From: Acinetobacter sp. LoGeW2-3
GTDB lineage: Bacteria; Pseudomonadota; Gammaproteobacteria; Pseudomonadales; Moraxellaceae
NCBI RefSeq assembly: GCF_002688565.1
Contig: NZ_CP024011.1
Coordinates: 1,798,001 to 1,862,000 of the forward strand
Reading direction: 5' to 3'
DNA length: 64,000 nucleotides
Below, in pieces: positions 27,293-37,378 of this stretch. The notes beneath the pieces were generated by a model. That model worked only from the letters and a program-made list of their open reading frames with translations, was not told where the DNA came from and searched no databases. The number at the start of each line of letters is the position of its first letter. Position 1 is the first letter of the stretch. The translations under genes and the position numbers were made by a program.

Positions 27293-29764
27293 ATGAATAT
27301 AAATACAAAAATAAAGTTGTTAACTGCATGTATATTTCTAGTACAACAAAGTCATGCATTAGAACAAATTCAGGATAATGATTTAGGTCAAGTTACTGGC
27401 CAAGATGGTATTAGCATTACGCATCAAGTCAATAATGGTCTGTCTACAGATAATGCCATATTGCCGGCTATTGAAATTGAAAAGCTAAATTGGTATGACC
27501 CTAATCAAAATAAAGATATAAAAATGGGTTTAGGTTTACATAACGTAAAAGTCTATGCTGAAGATCAAAATGCATTAGAAACTAAGATTTCATTTGATGT
27601 AGGAGCTACAGATGCTGGAGCTGGAATCAAGCTTGATGCAAGTGTTAGCCCTTTTACAGCAAAAGCTGATTTAAAATTAGTAAAAATTAAAGATATTGAG
27701 AATGATCCAACTTCCATTCGTACTAAAGGTACAGAATCTAATCAATCATTAGGTAAGTTTTCTCTATCTACAAAATCACCTTTTAGTGTTGTACTACGAA
27801 CTACAGCAGGTTTATTTAATAAAAATGAATTAGCTAGCATTGACTTTAATTTACAAGATGCCTCTTTAAAACATTCCTTAGAAAATAATAGTCTTGTATT
27901 TAGTAATTTCAATTTTAACTTCGCTGGTCAAGGTTATATTTATATTGATCCTAAAGAGGGTATAGTTTTAACAAGTAACAATGGAACAACGGATAATTTT
28001 ATAGTTTTAGAGTCTGTGCAAATAAAAGATAGTGGTGGAGACCCAACAGGTGCCAATACTGCTGGCGTGAATTTTGATCTTCGATATCAAAATGATAACG
28101 GTGAACTTAAAAACATCATGCGTTACGGCATTTCAGGCACAGTTAAAAATGCACGCTTAGCAGTGAGTGCAAATCAAAATGTATCGGATGTTGCACCGTT
28201 ACAAACCCCATTATCAAGTTTTAATGTTTCAAATAAAGAGCGTACAGAAAGACGCATTAAAATGAGTGATAATCAAATTAAAACAATTATTACTGAAAGT
28301 GAAATTATTCGTGCTGATACAGCGGTTACAGACTACAATGTTGGATCGGGTGGATTACATCTAAATCTTTCTGCAGATTTTACCAATAAGACAGAGCTTG
28401 AGGGTAAAAGCTTTAAGGATAAAAGCCTGAAGGCTACAACATTAGAAATTGGACATACGGGCAGAGGGAGTTACTCAGTACAGTTCCAGAATCTTAGATC
28501 ATTAACAGGGGAAAATGCAGCTTATATCGATTTTGGTGATATTTACATTAATACCCTAGAAGCAGGAAGCCTTAGCTTTCTTATTAATGAAAAGTTAAAA
28601 CGGACATTAGATCAATCATCGAATCTAATTATCCAAGATGTCGGTGGAAAAAATAACCAAAATCAGCAAATTAATAAAGATGTAGTTTTGATAGCTATTA
28701 GGGATATGGATTTTCAATCTATAGCTTCTAAAGCAAATTTTATTTCTAATGATACGAGTTTACCTACAAGTAATAGTGGGTCATGGGGTATCGGTATTCC
28801 AATTTACAACTTAAATACAAATATCGCTTTATCTGGAACTAAATATAATAATAAAGAAGCGATAGCTTATAATTTAATAGCCTCTACACAAGGTTATGGT
28901 ATTGATAAAGTGACTGGAGCGCCAAGTACTACTTCTATTATTTTAATTGATGGAGAGGTGGAAAATGGTCATGCTCGTAACTATTACGCAGGTTTACGTA
29001 ATATTGATGCATTTGTACAATCTGATGGTGTGATTGCTTATGAGCAAGAAGGTATCCACATTGATGCTAAAAATTTAGTCATTGCAGCAAATGCTGAGTT
29101 AGCGATTGGTCGGTTACCAGGAACGACATATTCATATGAATCTAATGATATTCTTGTTGATAATAATAATAATCCGATTCTTGATAATAATGGTAATCAA
29201 CAAAAAGTTATTAAGCAGACGACAGTACCTTTAGATAATTTTTCAAATCGTAATGATGTATTAACTAATATTGCTTTTAAATTAGATGGCAGTGGCAATT
29301 TATTCATTATCCCTGGAGTTAATCCAACTACCGCAAACCCTGATACAAATTTTCTTAGTTTAAAAGGCGACTTTAAATTTAGACCTTTAGCAAATACAAA
29401 TGATCCCAATATTTTAGGTAGTTATTTTAGCTTAAGTAATATTGATGAAGTTGAAGTAGTAGGCCAAGAGGTGAATAATTCAAATGCTAATGTTGAATCA
29501 CCAACTCAAAATTTTAAATCAATCCAAACATCTGCAATAAGCCTGAATAAAATGCAAGGGCACATAGACTTTGATGCTCGCATTAAGGTGAAAGAAGATA
29601 AAGTTGTTTTAGATAATCAGATCGGCTTTAATCATAATAAAGATATTGCACAGCCATTTAGAACAAACTTTGCTATGCAAGTAAATGATAAAATGCAAAA
29701 CATGGCTAGTATCGCGATTACGGGTGGTGCAATGCGCAGCACTATGTCAATTACGCCAAGATAA
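27293..29764 (+). CDS. Secreted protein 3 of the motif-sharing cluster (large)
   Basis: The largest of the four, about 823 residues. The Sec signal (NTKIKLLTACIFLVQQSHA) ends before LEQIQDNDLGQVTGQDGISI, the clearest copy of the shared motif. The ATG at 27293 is 7 bases from AAGGA (27281-27285); an earlier ATG at 27287 is too close to it. The body consists of repeating beta-type segments (for example LHLNLSADFTNKTELEG and SFLINEKL) without Cys in the mature part, rich in Asn, Asp, Ser and Thr. This is the composition of an extracellular beta-structured protein. No catalytic motif is recognised. It begins 31 bases after gene 2. Confidence 0.78.
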   Translation: MNINTKIKLLTACIFLVQQSHALEQIQDNDLGQVTGQDGISITHQVNNGLSTDNAILPAIEIEKLNWYDPNQNKDIKMGLGLHNVKVYAEDQNALETKISFDVGATDAGAGIKLDASVSPFTAKADLKLVKIKDIENDPTSIRTKGTESNQSLGKFSLSTKSPFSVVLRTTAGLFNKNELASIDFNLQDASLKHSLENNSLVFSNFNFNFAGQGYIYIDPKEGIVLTSNNGTTDNFIVLESVQIKDSGGDPTGANTAGVNFDLRYQNDNGELKNIMRYGISGTVKNARLAVSANQNVSDVAPLQTPLSSFNVSNKERTERRIKMSDNQIKTIITESEIIRADTAVTDYNVGSGGLHLNLSADFTNKTELEGKSFKDKSLKATTLEIGHTGRGSYSVQFQNLRSLTGENAAYIDFGDIYINTLEAGSLSFLINEKLKRTLDQSSNLIIQDVGGKNNQNQQINKDVVLIAIRDMDFQSIASKANFISNDTSLPTSNSGSWGIGIPIYNLNTNIALSGTKYNNKEAIAYNLIASTQGYGIDKVTGAPSTTSIILIDGEVENGHARNYYAGLRNIDAFVQSDGVIAYEQEGIHIDAKNLVIAANAELAIGRLPGTTYSYESNDILVDNNNNPILDNNGNQQKVIKQTTVPLDNFSNRNDVLTNIAFKLDGSGNLFIIPGVNPTTANPDTNFLSLKGDFKFRPLANTNDPNILGSYFSLSNIDEVEVVGQEVNNSNANVESPTQNFKSIQTSAISLNKMQGHIDFDARIKVKEDKVVLDNQIGFNHNKDIAQPFRTNFAMQVNDKMQNMASIAITGGAMRSTMSITPR

Positions 29765-29789
29765 TTAAAAAATGAAGGGAATTCAAAAA

Positions 29790-31199
29790 ATGAACAAGAT
29801 TATTTATGGTTTATTTTTATGCTCTACAATACTAACCACTTCTAGTTATGCCATGACAGAATTAGTCGATCAAGATCTATCTGAGGTTACAGGTCAAGCA
29901 CTCTTTAATATGATTAAAGAAACTGACTCAACTCAAGGTTTGGATTTTTTTAAACTAGCTATTAATGGTGAGCTTTCGCTAAATACAAATATTAAAAATT
30001 TGCAACTAGGTTGTGGCGGAATTAATGGGGCAGATGGTTGTGATATTGATATATCTGAATTTTCACTAGGTTGTGTTGTTGGTGGTAGTGGTAGCTGTAT
30101 CACATTACCAACCAATGTAACAGGTCAACCCAAAGGAACAGACTATGATAATACTATTGCAAATCAAAAAGATTTAAGAGACTTTGTTCTCACAAATCCA
30201 TTTTTCCAATTTGCAATTAAAGGTGGAAATCAAGCTTCAACTCGCCAAGTTGTTGGTGTTAGGGTGGGTGCAGAGAATGCGAAAGGACCTATGAGCATTG
30301 GTACTATGAATAGCTTTAGCGGCTATTTAACTGGTGTAAATAATTTATATATTCAAGCACAAGAAAATGTAGCAGTAACATGTAAAGCAGGTACGACAGG
30401 ATGTAGTGAAGAAAATGCTTCTAAATATTCTCAAGACTTTATGGGAGACTATGGTCTTCTTGGTGGTGGAAAAAAACAGCAATATGCAGCTAGCGCATAT
30501 TTAGGCGTTGCAAATGCAGAAATCTTAAATCTTTTAAATGCTGTAACAGTTGAGTATCGAGATCAAACAATTAATACTCAAGCATCAAAACGTGAAAATC
30601 TAAGTATTTTGGCAAACGGAAAACGTATGCAACAGGTTCAAATCCATGGATTGCAATTAGGAAGTTTAGTTGATGAAGTGGTACAAAATTTAACTATTAA
30701 TCAGATGTGTACAGGACATGATCCAGGCGAGTGTAGTTTTATTGGAACACAAGATATAGGTAACTTACTACTACCTTTATTACGTACAGGTATCAAAACT
30801 TATATGAAAGAGGAGACATTAAAAGGGCTAAACCTAGGAGTACCAAATAAAGGTTCTCAAACTAATGACGCCTATAGTAATCAGCTTACAACTATACTCA
30901 ATAATTATGTATTGCCTTTTAATTTGGGGAATGTACACCAAATTGATGTTGACTCAAATTTGTTCGGAATTGCTTTAACATCTTTAGCAGAAGGTATTAA
31001 ATATCCGGGATTTGCTGAGCAAGCAAAAGCTACGCAGGGCTGGTCTATGTACTTAGAAGATGCATTTACAATTAATATTAACCAGCCATTAACGACTCTA
31101 ATGTCAAATATTGTTCAAACAGGATTGGCTGCACAAGGTAATATTACAATGCTTGAACCTGCTTATCGTAACTGTTTTGGTGGCCATAAATTCTGTTAA
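29790..31199 (+). CDS. Secreted protein 4 of the motif-sharing cluster
   Basis: A 469-residue secreted protein. The Sec signal MNKIIYGLFLCSTILTTSSYA is followed by MTELVDQDLSEVTGQALFNM, the shared motif. The ATG at 29790 has GGGA upstream; an earlier ATG at 29772 has none. The first 100 mature residues contain Cys-rich repeats: NLQLGCGGINGADGCDIDIS and FSLGCVVGGSGSCITLP. The protein ends CFGGHKFC, again a terminal Cys pair. The remaining chain is mixed and Asn/Gln/Ser-rich. It starts 25 bases after gene 3 and a strong terminator follows, so the four genes form one operon. Confidence 0.78.
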   Translation: MNKIIYGLFLCSTILTTSSYAMTELVDQDLSEVTGQALFNMIKETDSTQGLDFFKLAINGELSLNTNIKNLQLGCGGINGADGCDIDISEFSLGCVVGGSGSCITLPTNVTGQPKGTDYDNTIANQKDLRDFVLTNPFFQFAIKGGNQASTRQVVGVRVGAENAKGPMSIGTMNSFSGYLTGVNNLYIQAQENVAVTCKAGTTGCSEENASKYSQDFMGDYGLLGGGKKQQYAASAYLGVANAEILNLLNAVTVEYRDQTINTQASKRENLSILANGKRMQQVQIHGLQLGSLVDEVVQNLTINQMCTGHDPGECSFIGTQDIGNLLLPLLRTGIKTYMKEETLKGLNLGVPNKGSQTNDAYSNQLTTILNNYVLPFNLGNVHQIDVDSNLFGIALTSLAEGIKYPGFAEQAKATQGWSMYLEDAFTININQPLTTLMSNIVQTGLAAQGNITMLEPAYRNCFGGHKFC

Positions 31200-31208
31200 A
31201 CCTGCTAT

Positions 31209-31236
31209 AAAAAATCCCGCATATAGCGGGATTTTT
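31209..31236. terminator. Terminator shared by the secreted-protein operon and proS
   Basis: AAAAAATCCCGC pairs with AGCGGGATTTTTT around ATAT. It lies between the two convergent transcripts and is flanked by A and T runs in both directions. Confidence 0.9.
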
Positions 31237-31249
31237 TATTTAAAGTAAA

Positions 31250-32968
31250 TTATTTAGCAATTTTAGCTAATAATTCTTCTTTAGATAGATTAACGGATTC
31301 TGCATCACGGCGACCTTTGTATTCAAAAGTGCCTGCATCCAGACCTTTTTCACCAATCACGATGCGGTGTGGAATACCAGTTAACTCAAGATCAGAGAAT
31401 TTCACACCTGGGCGTTCATTACGGTCATCAAGTAGCACATCATAACCAGCCGCTTGAAGCTCTGAATAAAGCGCTTCAGCAGCTTCTAAGGTACGTGGTG
31501 ATTTATGTGCATTCATTGGAACAATTGCCACTTCAAAAGGTGCGATGGCAGATGGCCAGATAATACCTTTTTCATCGTAGTTTTGTTCAATCGCTGAAGC
31601 AACGACACGTGTTACGCCAATACCATAGCAACCCATCGTTACAGTGAATGGTTTACCATCTTCACCTAAAACTTTACAGCCTAGCGCTTCTGAATATTTC
31701 TTGCCAAGTTGGAAGATGTGACCAACTTCGATACCACGTTTGATTTGAAGTGTGCCTTTACCGTCTGGAGAAGGGTCACCTTCAACCACGTTACGCAGGT
31801 CATAAACTTCAGTAAATTGTGCATCACGTTCCCAGTTCATACCAGTCGCGTGCTTGTCAGCTTCATTGGCTCCAGCAACAAAGTCAGAAAGTACAGAAGC
31901 AGCACGGTCAGCAATTACCGTAATACCTTTTTCTACCAGACCTTGTGGCCCCACAAAACCAGCCGTTAAGCCAAGTTCAGCAAGTTGAGCTTCAGTGGCA
32001 AATGCCAAAGGAGCAGCAATTTGTGGGTGCTTTTCAGCTTTAATTTCATTCAGTTCATGGTCACCACGAAGGAATAAAGCAACCACTGGAGCAGGTTGAC
32101 CAGCTTCTACTGCTATGCCTTGAACCAGTAGTGCTTTCACTGACTGAGCTGGATCAGTACCCAAGAACTTAGATACATCCGCAATGGTTTTTTGATTTGG
32201 AGTGTCTACAACTTTTAACTCTTGAGCAGGAGCAGCGCGTTCACCCACCAAAACAGCCTCAGCCATTTCAATGTTGGCTGCGTAATCTGATTCAGTTGAG
32301 AATGCGATATCATCTTCACCACTAGAAGCCAATACGTGGAATTCGTGAGAACCTGAACCACCGATTGAACCAGTATCTGCCTGTACTGGACGGAAATTCA
32401 AACCTAGACGGGTAAAGATTTTGCAATACGCATCGTACATCTTATCGTAAGTTTCTTGCAGTGATTCTTGATCCGCATGGAAAGAATAGGCATCTTTCAT
32501 GATGAATTCACGTGAACGCATTACGCCGAAACGTGGACGGATTTCGTCACGGAATTTAGTTTGTACTTGATAGAAGTTTGCAGGCAATTGTTTGTAACTT
32601 TTCAACTCATTACGTGCGAGATCAGTAATGACTTCTTCGTGTGTAGGGCCAAGCACGAAATCATTTGTATGACGGTCTTTGAAACGAAGCAGTTCAGGAC
32701 CATATTGCACATAACGGCCAGACTCTTCCCAAAGTGAAGCCGGCTGAGTGACAGGCATCAATACTTGGAGTGAACCAGCACGATCCATTTCTTCGCGAAC
32801 GATCGCTTCAACTTTATTTAATACGCGAACGCCCATCGGCAGCCAGGTGTATAAACCTGAAGCCAACTTACGAATCATACCGGCACGAAGCATTAGCTGA
32901 TGTGAAATAACTTCAGCATCGTTCGGGGTTTCTCTCAACGTTGCAAATAAAAAGCGACTCGCGCGCAT
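31250..32968 (-). CDS. proS: Prolyl-tRNA synthetase
   Basis: Class II synthetase of 572 residues that charges tRNA(Pro). Motif 1 lies in [30 protein letters not shown] and around [23 protein letters not shown]; motif 2 includes [25 protein letters not shown]; the central insertion (about residues 225-400) is the bacterial Ala-tRNA(Pro) editing domain; motif 3 is [15 protein letters not shown]. The C-terminal anticodon-binding domain includes [34 protein letters not shown] lies 9 bases before the ATG. It is single and convergent with the secreted-protein operon. Confidence 0.98.
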   Translation of the reverse strand: MRASRFLFATLRETPNDAEVISHQLMLRAGMIRKLASGLYTWLPMGVRVLNKVEAIVREEMDRAGSLQVLMPVTQPASLWEESGRYVQYGPELLRFKDRHTNDFVLGPTHEEVITDLARNELKSYKQLPANFYQVQTKFRDEIRPRFGVMRSREFIMKDAYSFHADQESLQETYDKMYDAYCKIFTRLGLNFRPVQADTGSIGGSGSHEFHVLASSGEDDIAFSTESDYAANIEMAEAVLVGERAAPAQELKVVDTPNQKTIADVSKFLGTDPAQSVKALLVQGIAVEAGQPAPVVALFLRGDHELNEIKAEKHPQIAAPLAFATEAQLAELGLTAGFVGPQGLVEKGITVIADRAASVLSDFVAGANEADKHATGMNWERDAQFTEVYDLRNVVEGDPSPDGKGTLQIKRGIEVGHIFQLGKKYSEALGCKVLGEDGKPFTVTMGCYGIGVTRVVASAIEQNYDEKGIIWPSAIAPFEVAIVPMNAHKSPRTLEAAEALYSELQAAGYDVLLDDRNERPGVKFSDLELTGIPHRIVIGEKGLDAGTFEYKGRRDAESVNLSKEELLAKIAK

Positions 32969-33064
32969 GGAAACTGTCCTAAAAAATTAAGCGTTAAAGC
33001 AGAGATTATACAATAAAAAATGAGGTGAACATTTCAGAATGTCACCCCATTATTATGGAATAAA

Positions 33065-36000
33065 TTATGACATGATTTTACGGGCTTGGCGCAGCATAAA
33101 ATTCTTAAAATCGTCCAGATAGGTAAAGATCACTGGAACAACCACCAAGGTCAACAGGGTAGAGGTAATCACACCGCCAATGACTGCATGTGCCATTGGT
33201 GCACTTTGTTCACCACCTTCACCAAGTCCAAGTGCAAGCGGTACCATACCCATCACCATGGCACTTGTGGTCATCAGGATAGGACGTAGACGGGTTTTGC
33301 CTGAAGCAATAATGGCATCATAGCGATCTTCGCCACGATCCATGGCTTTCTTGATGAAGTCGATGAGTAGAATCGCATTCTTGGTCACCAGACCCATCAA
33401 CATGATGATTCCGATGATGGAGAACAGGTTCATGGTCGAGTTAAACAGGAAAAGCGCTAAGAATACCCCGATCAAGGATAAGGGTAATGAAGCCATAATT
33501 GCCGCAGGGTGAATAAAGCTGTTGAACTGCGAACCCAATACAATATAAATAAATACAATTGACAAGGTAATTGCAGTCAGGGCATAACCTGCAGATTCGG
33601 CCATATCAGCGTTAGCACCTTGAGTCACAAAACTATAACCTGGTGGCAAGTCAAAATCAGCCTGAACCTTGCTTATTTCTGTACCGATATCCCCCGCAGG
33701 ACGCCCCGTTGTATTGGCTTCGACCATGACTTCACGTGCCAGGTCACGACGGTTAATCTGAGATGCCCCGAGTTTTTCCTCAAATTTCGCCACACTTGAG
33801 AGTGGAATCATGATCGGTTGACCACTGGCATCGGTTTTATTGGAAGTGAGATACATATTCTGCAGATCGCTTGGCAACGTACGTTTGTCTTCAGTTAGGC
33901 GCAGATTCACATCATAAGTTTCACCTTTTTCATCTTGCCAAGATGTCACATCATCACCGGCAATGAGTGGGCGGATGACATTGGCAATTTGATTAACTGA
34001 AAGACCGAGGTCACTGGCGAGTACGCGATTGACCTGTACAGCCAGAGTCGGCTTCGGTTCTTTCAGTGAGGTCTCAAGGTCAACCACGCCCTCGACTTTG
34101 CTAAGCTCTACCATAAAGCGGTCAGAAATCTTTTGCAGTTCGTCAAGATCTGGTCCCTTAATGGAGATCATGATTGGCTTTTGCCCACCAGAAACTGTTT
34201 CATCTGCAGAGGCTACTGAAGTAATGGAAATGCCGCCAACAGACTGCAAGCGCTCACGGAATTCATTGTTGAGATCATTCAGCGTCTTTTCACGTTCAGT
34301 ACGTGGCGTCACGGTGACGCGCAGGCTGACATGATTTTTACCCCGGTCGGTCACACCATTGATTACACCATAAGTCGCACGGACATCTGGATGTTTACGG
34401 ATAATATGATCAACCTGCTGGAGTTTGGCTTGAGAATATTCTAAAGATGAATCTACTGGCGTTTCAAACTTGATCCGGATTTCACCCTTATCTGGTACGG
34501 GAACAAACTCGGTACCAATCAATTTGGAAAGTCCCAGTGCGCCAAACAGGGAGGCGACTGCGACCAGAATGGTGATCAATCTAAAACGGAGTGCTAATTT
34601 GAGTAATTTTTCATAGACCTCACTCAAGCCATCCAGCTTGTTAGAAATCCATATAAAGAAGCGTTTTACAGCATTTGGCTTTTTATTCGGATCCTTTTTA
34701 CGCTCAGCCCAATGTGCCGACAGCATCGGATCGAGGGTAAAGCTGACAAACATGGAGATCAGGACGGCGGTACTGACAGCCACACCAAACTGGAAGAAGA
34801 AACGACCGATAATCCCGCCCATAAAGGCAACCGGTAAAAATACCGCAACAATCGTTAAAGTAGTCGCGAGGACAGCCAGGCCAATTTCTTTGGTGCCATC
34901 GAGCGCAGCAGTCACATGGTCTTTACCCATATCGCTATGCCGGACAATGTTTTCCCGGACCACGATGGCATCATCAATCAACAGGCCAATACTGAGTGAA
35001 AGTGCCAGCAGTGTCATCATATTAATAGTGAAACCAAAAGCCCAGATAAAGGTCAGGGTGCCGAGTAGGGCAATGGGCAGGGTGAGGCCAGTGATCACCG
35101 TAGAGCGGAAGGAACCTAAAAATAGCAATACGATGAGTACAGCAAGCACCGCACCTTCAATAATCGTTCGTGCGACATCGCCAATGGTTCCGCGGATACT
35201 CTTGGAAGAATCAACGACCACTTGCAGAGTGGTACCTTGCGGTAGCTGGGCTTTAATGCTTTCTAGAGTTTTATAAGTTTCATCGACAACTTCAATGACA
35301 TTGGAATCGGAACTGCGCAGAATATCGACAGCCACCGCTGCCTTGCCATCCAAGAATGCACCAGTTTCCAGTTCTGCTTGACTGTCCTCAATCTTAGCAA
35401 CCTGTTTCAGGAAAATAGGTGCGCCGTTTTTATTGGCTATCACCAGATCACCAAAGGCCTGTGGATGCAGTACTTTGGAATTAATTTCAATAACCAGTTC
35501 AGAATTTCCAGATTTCAGTGTGCCGCCAGGAACTTCAATATTTTCCGATTTTAGGGTATTGATGACACTGTCTATGCCAATTCCAAAAGCTTGTAATTTT
35601 TGTGGTTCAATCTGAATGCGGATTTGACGCTGAGCATCTCCCAGAAGATTGACGGTCCCTACACCGGGAACAGTACGGAGTTGCGGTACAATACGTTGAT
35701 CCAGATAAGAGCTTAATGATTTGAGATCCATCTTGTCGGATTCAAAGACAATCGACATCACCGCATTGGCAGATGGATCATAACGCTCAACTACGGGCTC
35801 CTGAATTTCGTCACGGAATTCAGCTGTCACTGACGCAATTTTATCTCGCACATCCTGTGCCGCAGTGGTCGACGGAACATCCAGATTAAATTCTGTGGTA
35901 ATCATCGACAGGCCTTCACTGGACTGGGAAATCACCTGTTTCAGACCAGAAATGGTATTGATCTGATCTTCCAGTTTTTTGGTAATCTCAGATTCAACCG

Positions 36001-36172
36001 TTTCAGGGGAGGCACCCGGGTAGTTGGTATAAATCACGACAAAGGGAAAATCGACATCCGGAAACTCTTCCACGCCCATACGTTGCCAGGAGGCGAGACC
36101 GAGTACCATCAGGCAGAACATCATCATGATGGTAAAAACAGGAAATTTCACACTAATCCGCGTCAACCACAT
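33065..36172 (-). CDS. RND efflux pump inner-membrane permease
   Basis: A 1035-residue RND (resistance-nodulation-division) transporter with twelve membrane segments and two large periplasmic loops. Conserved points are the N-terminal [20 protein letters not shown], the proton-relay Asp pair in [20 protein letters not shown] near residue 400, and [31 protein letters not shown] near residue 920. It works with the adaptor encoded 21 bases upstream. No outer-membrane channel gene is adjacent, so it probably uses a separate TolC-like channel. Substrates are not known; it belongs to the HAE/multidrug-like branch, not the heavy-metal one, judged from the motifs. Confidence 0.94.
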   Translation of the reverse strand: [1035 protein letters not shown]

Positions 36173-36193
36173 CTTGATAATCCTTTATTGATT

Positions 36194-37327
36194 TTAGTTT
36201 TGGCCAAGGGTGACGGTTTTATTGATATCGGCATCGGTAAAGCTGATTCGGCTGATTCGATCGCTACTATCAAGGCCGCGAACTACGGCAAGATTATCGT
36301 TATAACGTTGTTCCAGTACTTCGATATTTACTTTAATTATTTTATTTTGACGAACAGCCCAGACATAAGGCTTGTTCTGAATATCCCGAATCGTATCTAA
36401 AGGAATCAGCTGCCCAGAAATTTGACGTGCACTGAGAATCTCGCCATCAACAAAGGAACCGATACTCAAAGAGGTAATCGTTTCATTTGGTCGGGCGAAG
36501 AATTCAATCTGGCGGCTGGCCTGATCAGCGATTGGAGAGATCCGGCTGATATTGGCAGTCAGCAGGTTTGGATTACCTTGAATCCGGTATTCAATTTTAC
36601 TGCCGGTTTTTAGGTCAGCCTGCATATCGCTTGGGACTTTGGCTTGAATTTCCAGTTGATCTGGATCGACAATTTCAAAGATGGTTTGACCAGGAGCAAC
36701 AGTCTGACCAGGTTCAACCTGACGTTGAGTGATCACGCCACTGATTGGGCTGGTGATAATACCATCCCGATCTGCCTTTTGCGCAATATCGACATTAGCT
36801 TGTTGCGCGCGTACATTTTCTAACTGCGTTTGATAGTCGACTCGGCTTTGTTCATATTCGGCTTTAGAAATAAAACCTTGATTCAGCAGACGCTGCTTAC
36901 GCTCCATCATCAAGCGTGCCTGATTAGCCTGTGCTTGAGCAGAAGCACGATTGGCCTGCGCCTGTGCAAGACGCGCAGCGTTGTCCTGATTATTCAGGCG
37001 AACCAGAACCTGACCTTTCTGTACGCGTTGTCCGACTTGGGCATTGACACTGGTCGCAGTGGCAGTCACCTGAGCCTGGATACTGCTTTGATTTACCGCA
37101 CGGATGGTGCCAGTAAATGCAGTTTTTTGCACAGCATTACCTGTCTTAACTGCAACAAGGTCCTGAGCAATCAGTTCTACGGTATTTTGATTCTTTGGTG
37201 TTGCTGTATCAGCAGTTTCTTGTTTATTGCATGCACTTAAGAGCAGGCTCATGCAGAGCAGACTCATGGCAAAACTAGAACGACGATTATTATTTTTCAA
37301 AAAATAAGTATGCTGTGCAGGGTGCAT
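36194..37327 (-). CDS. RND efflux pump periplasmic adaptor lipoprotein
   Basis: A membrane-fusion (adaptor) protein of 377 residues. The lipoprotein signal ends LLCMSLLLSAC with lipobox LSAC near residue 33. It is followed by the lipoyl/hairpin segments: a Gln/Ala-rich coiled-coil hairpin (LAQAQANRASAQAQANQARLMMERKQ) and a beta-barrel region. It links the RND permease with the outer-membrane channel. The frame is open from 37354, but the ATG at 37327 has AAGGA upstream (5 bases) and is chosen. It forms an operon with the permease gene, 21 bases apart. Confidence 0.93.
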   Translation of the reverse strand: MHPAQHTYFLKNNNRRSSFAMSLLCMSLLLSACNKQETADTATPKNQNTVELIAQDLVAVKTGNAVQKTAFTGTIRAVNQSSIQAQVTATATSVNAQVGQRVQKGQVLVRLNNQDNAARLAQAQANRASAQAQANQARLMMERKQRLLNQGFISKAEYEQSRVDYQTQLENVRAQQANVDIAQKADRDGIITSPISGVITQRQVEPGQTVAPGQTIFEIVDPDQLEIQAKVPSDMQADLKTGSKIEYRIQGNPNLLTANISRISPIADQASRQIEFFARPNETITSLSIGSFVDGEILSARQISGQLIPLDTIRDIQNKPYVWAVRQNKIIKVNIEVLEQRYNDNLAVVRGLDSSDRISRISFTDADINKTVTLGQN

Positions 37328-37378
37328 AGGAGTCCTTTTTATTGCGCTGACCACAGAAGCAGCATCTAGAATATTAGA

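Noticed and set aside
24759..31199. The shared motif as a bacteriocin double-glycine leader
   Set aside because: Each motif follows a Sec signal peptide, ends in G-Q or G-E rather than G-G, and the proteins are hundreds of residues long; no peptidase-ABC exporter is near.
24759..31199. The four-gene cluster as a chaperone-usher or fil-type pilus operon
   Set aside because: No usher, chaperone or peptidase gene is present and the proteins do not show donor-strand pilin features.
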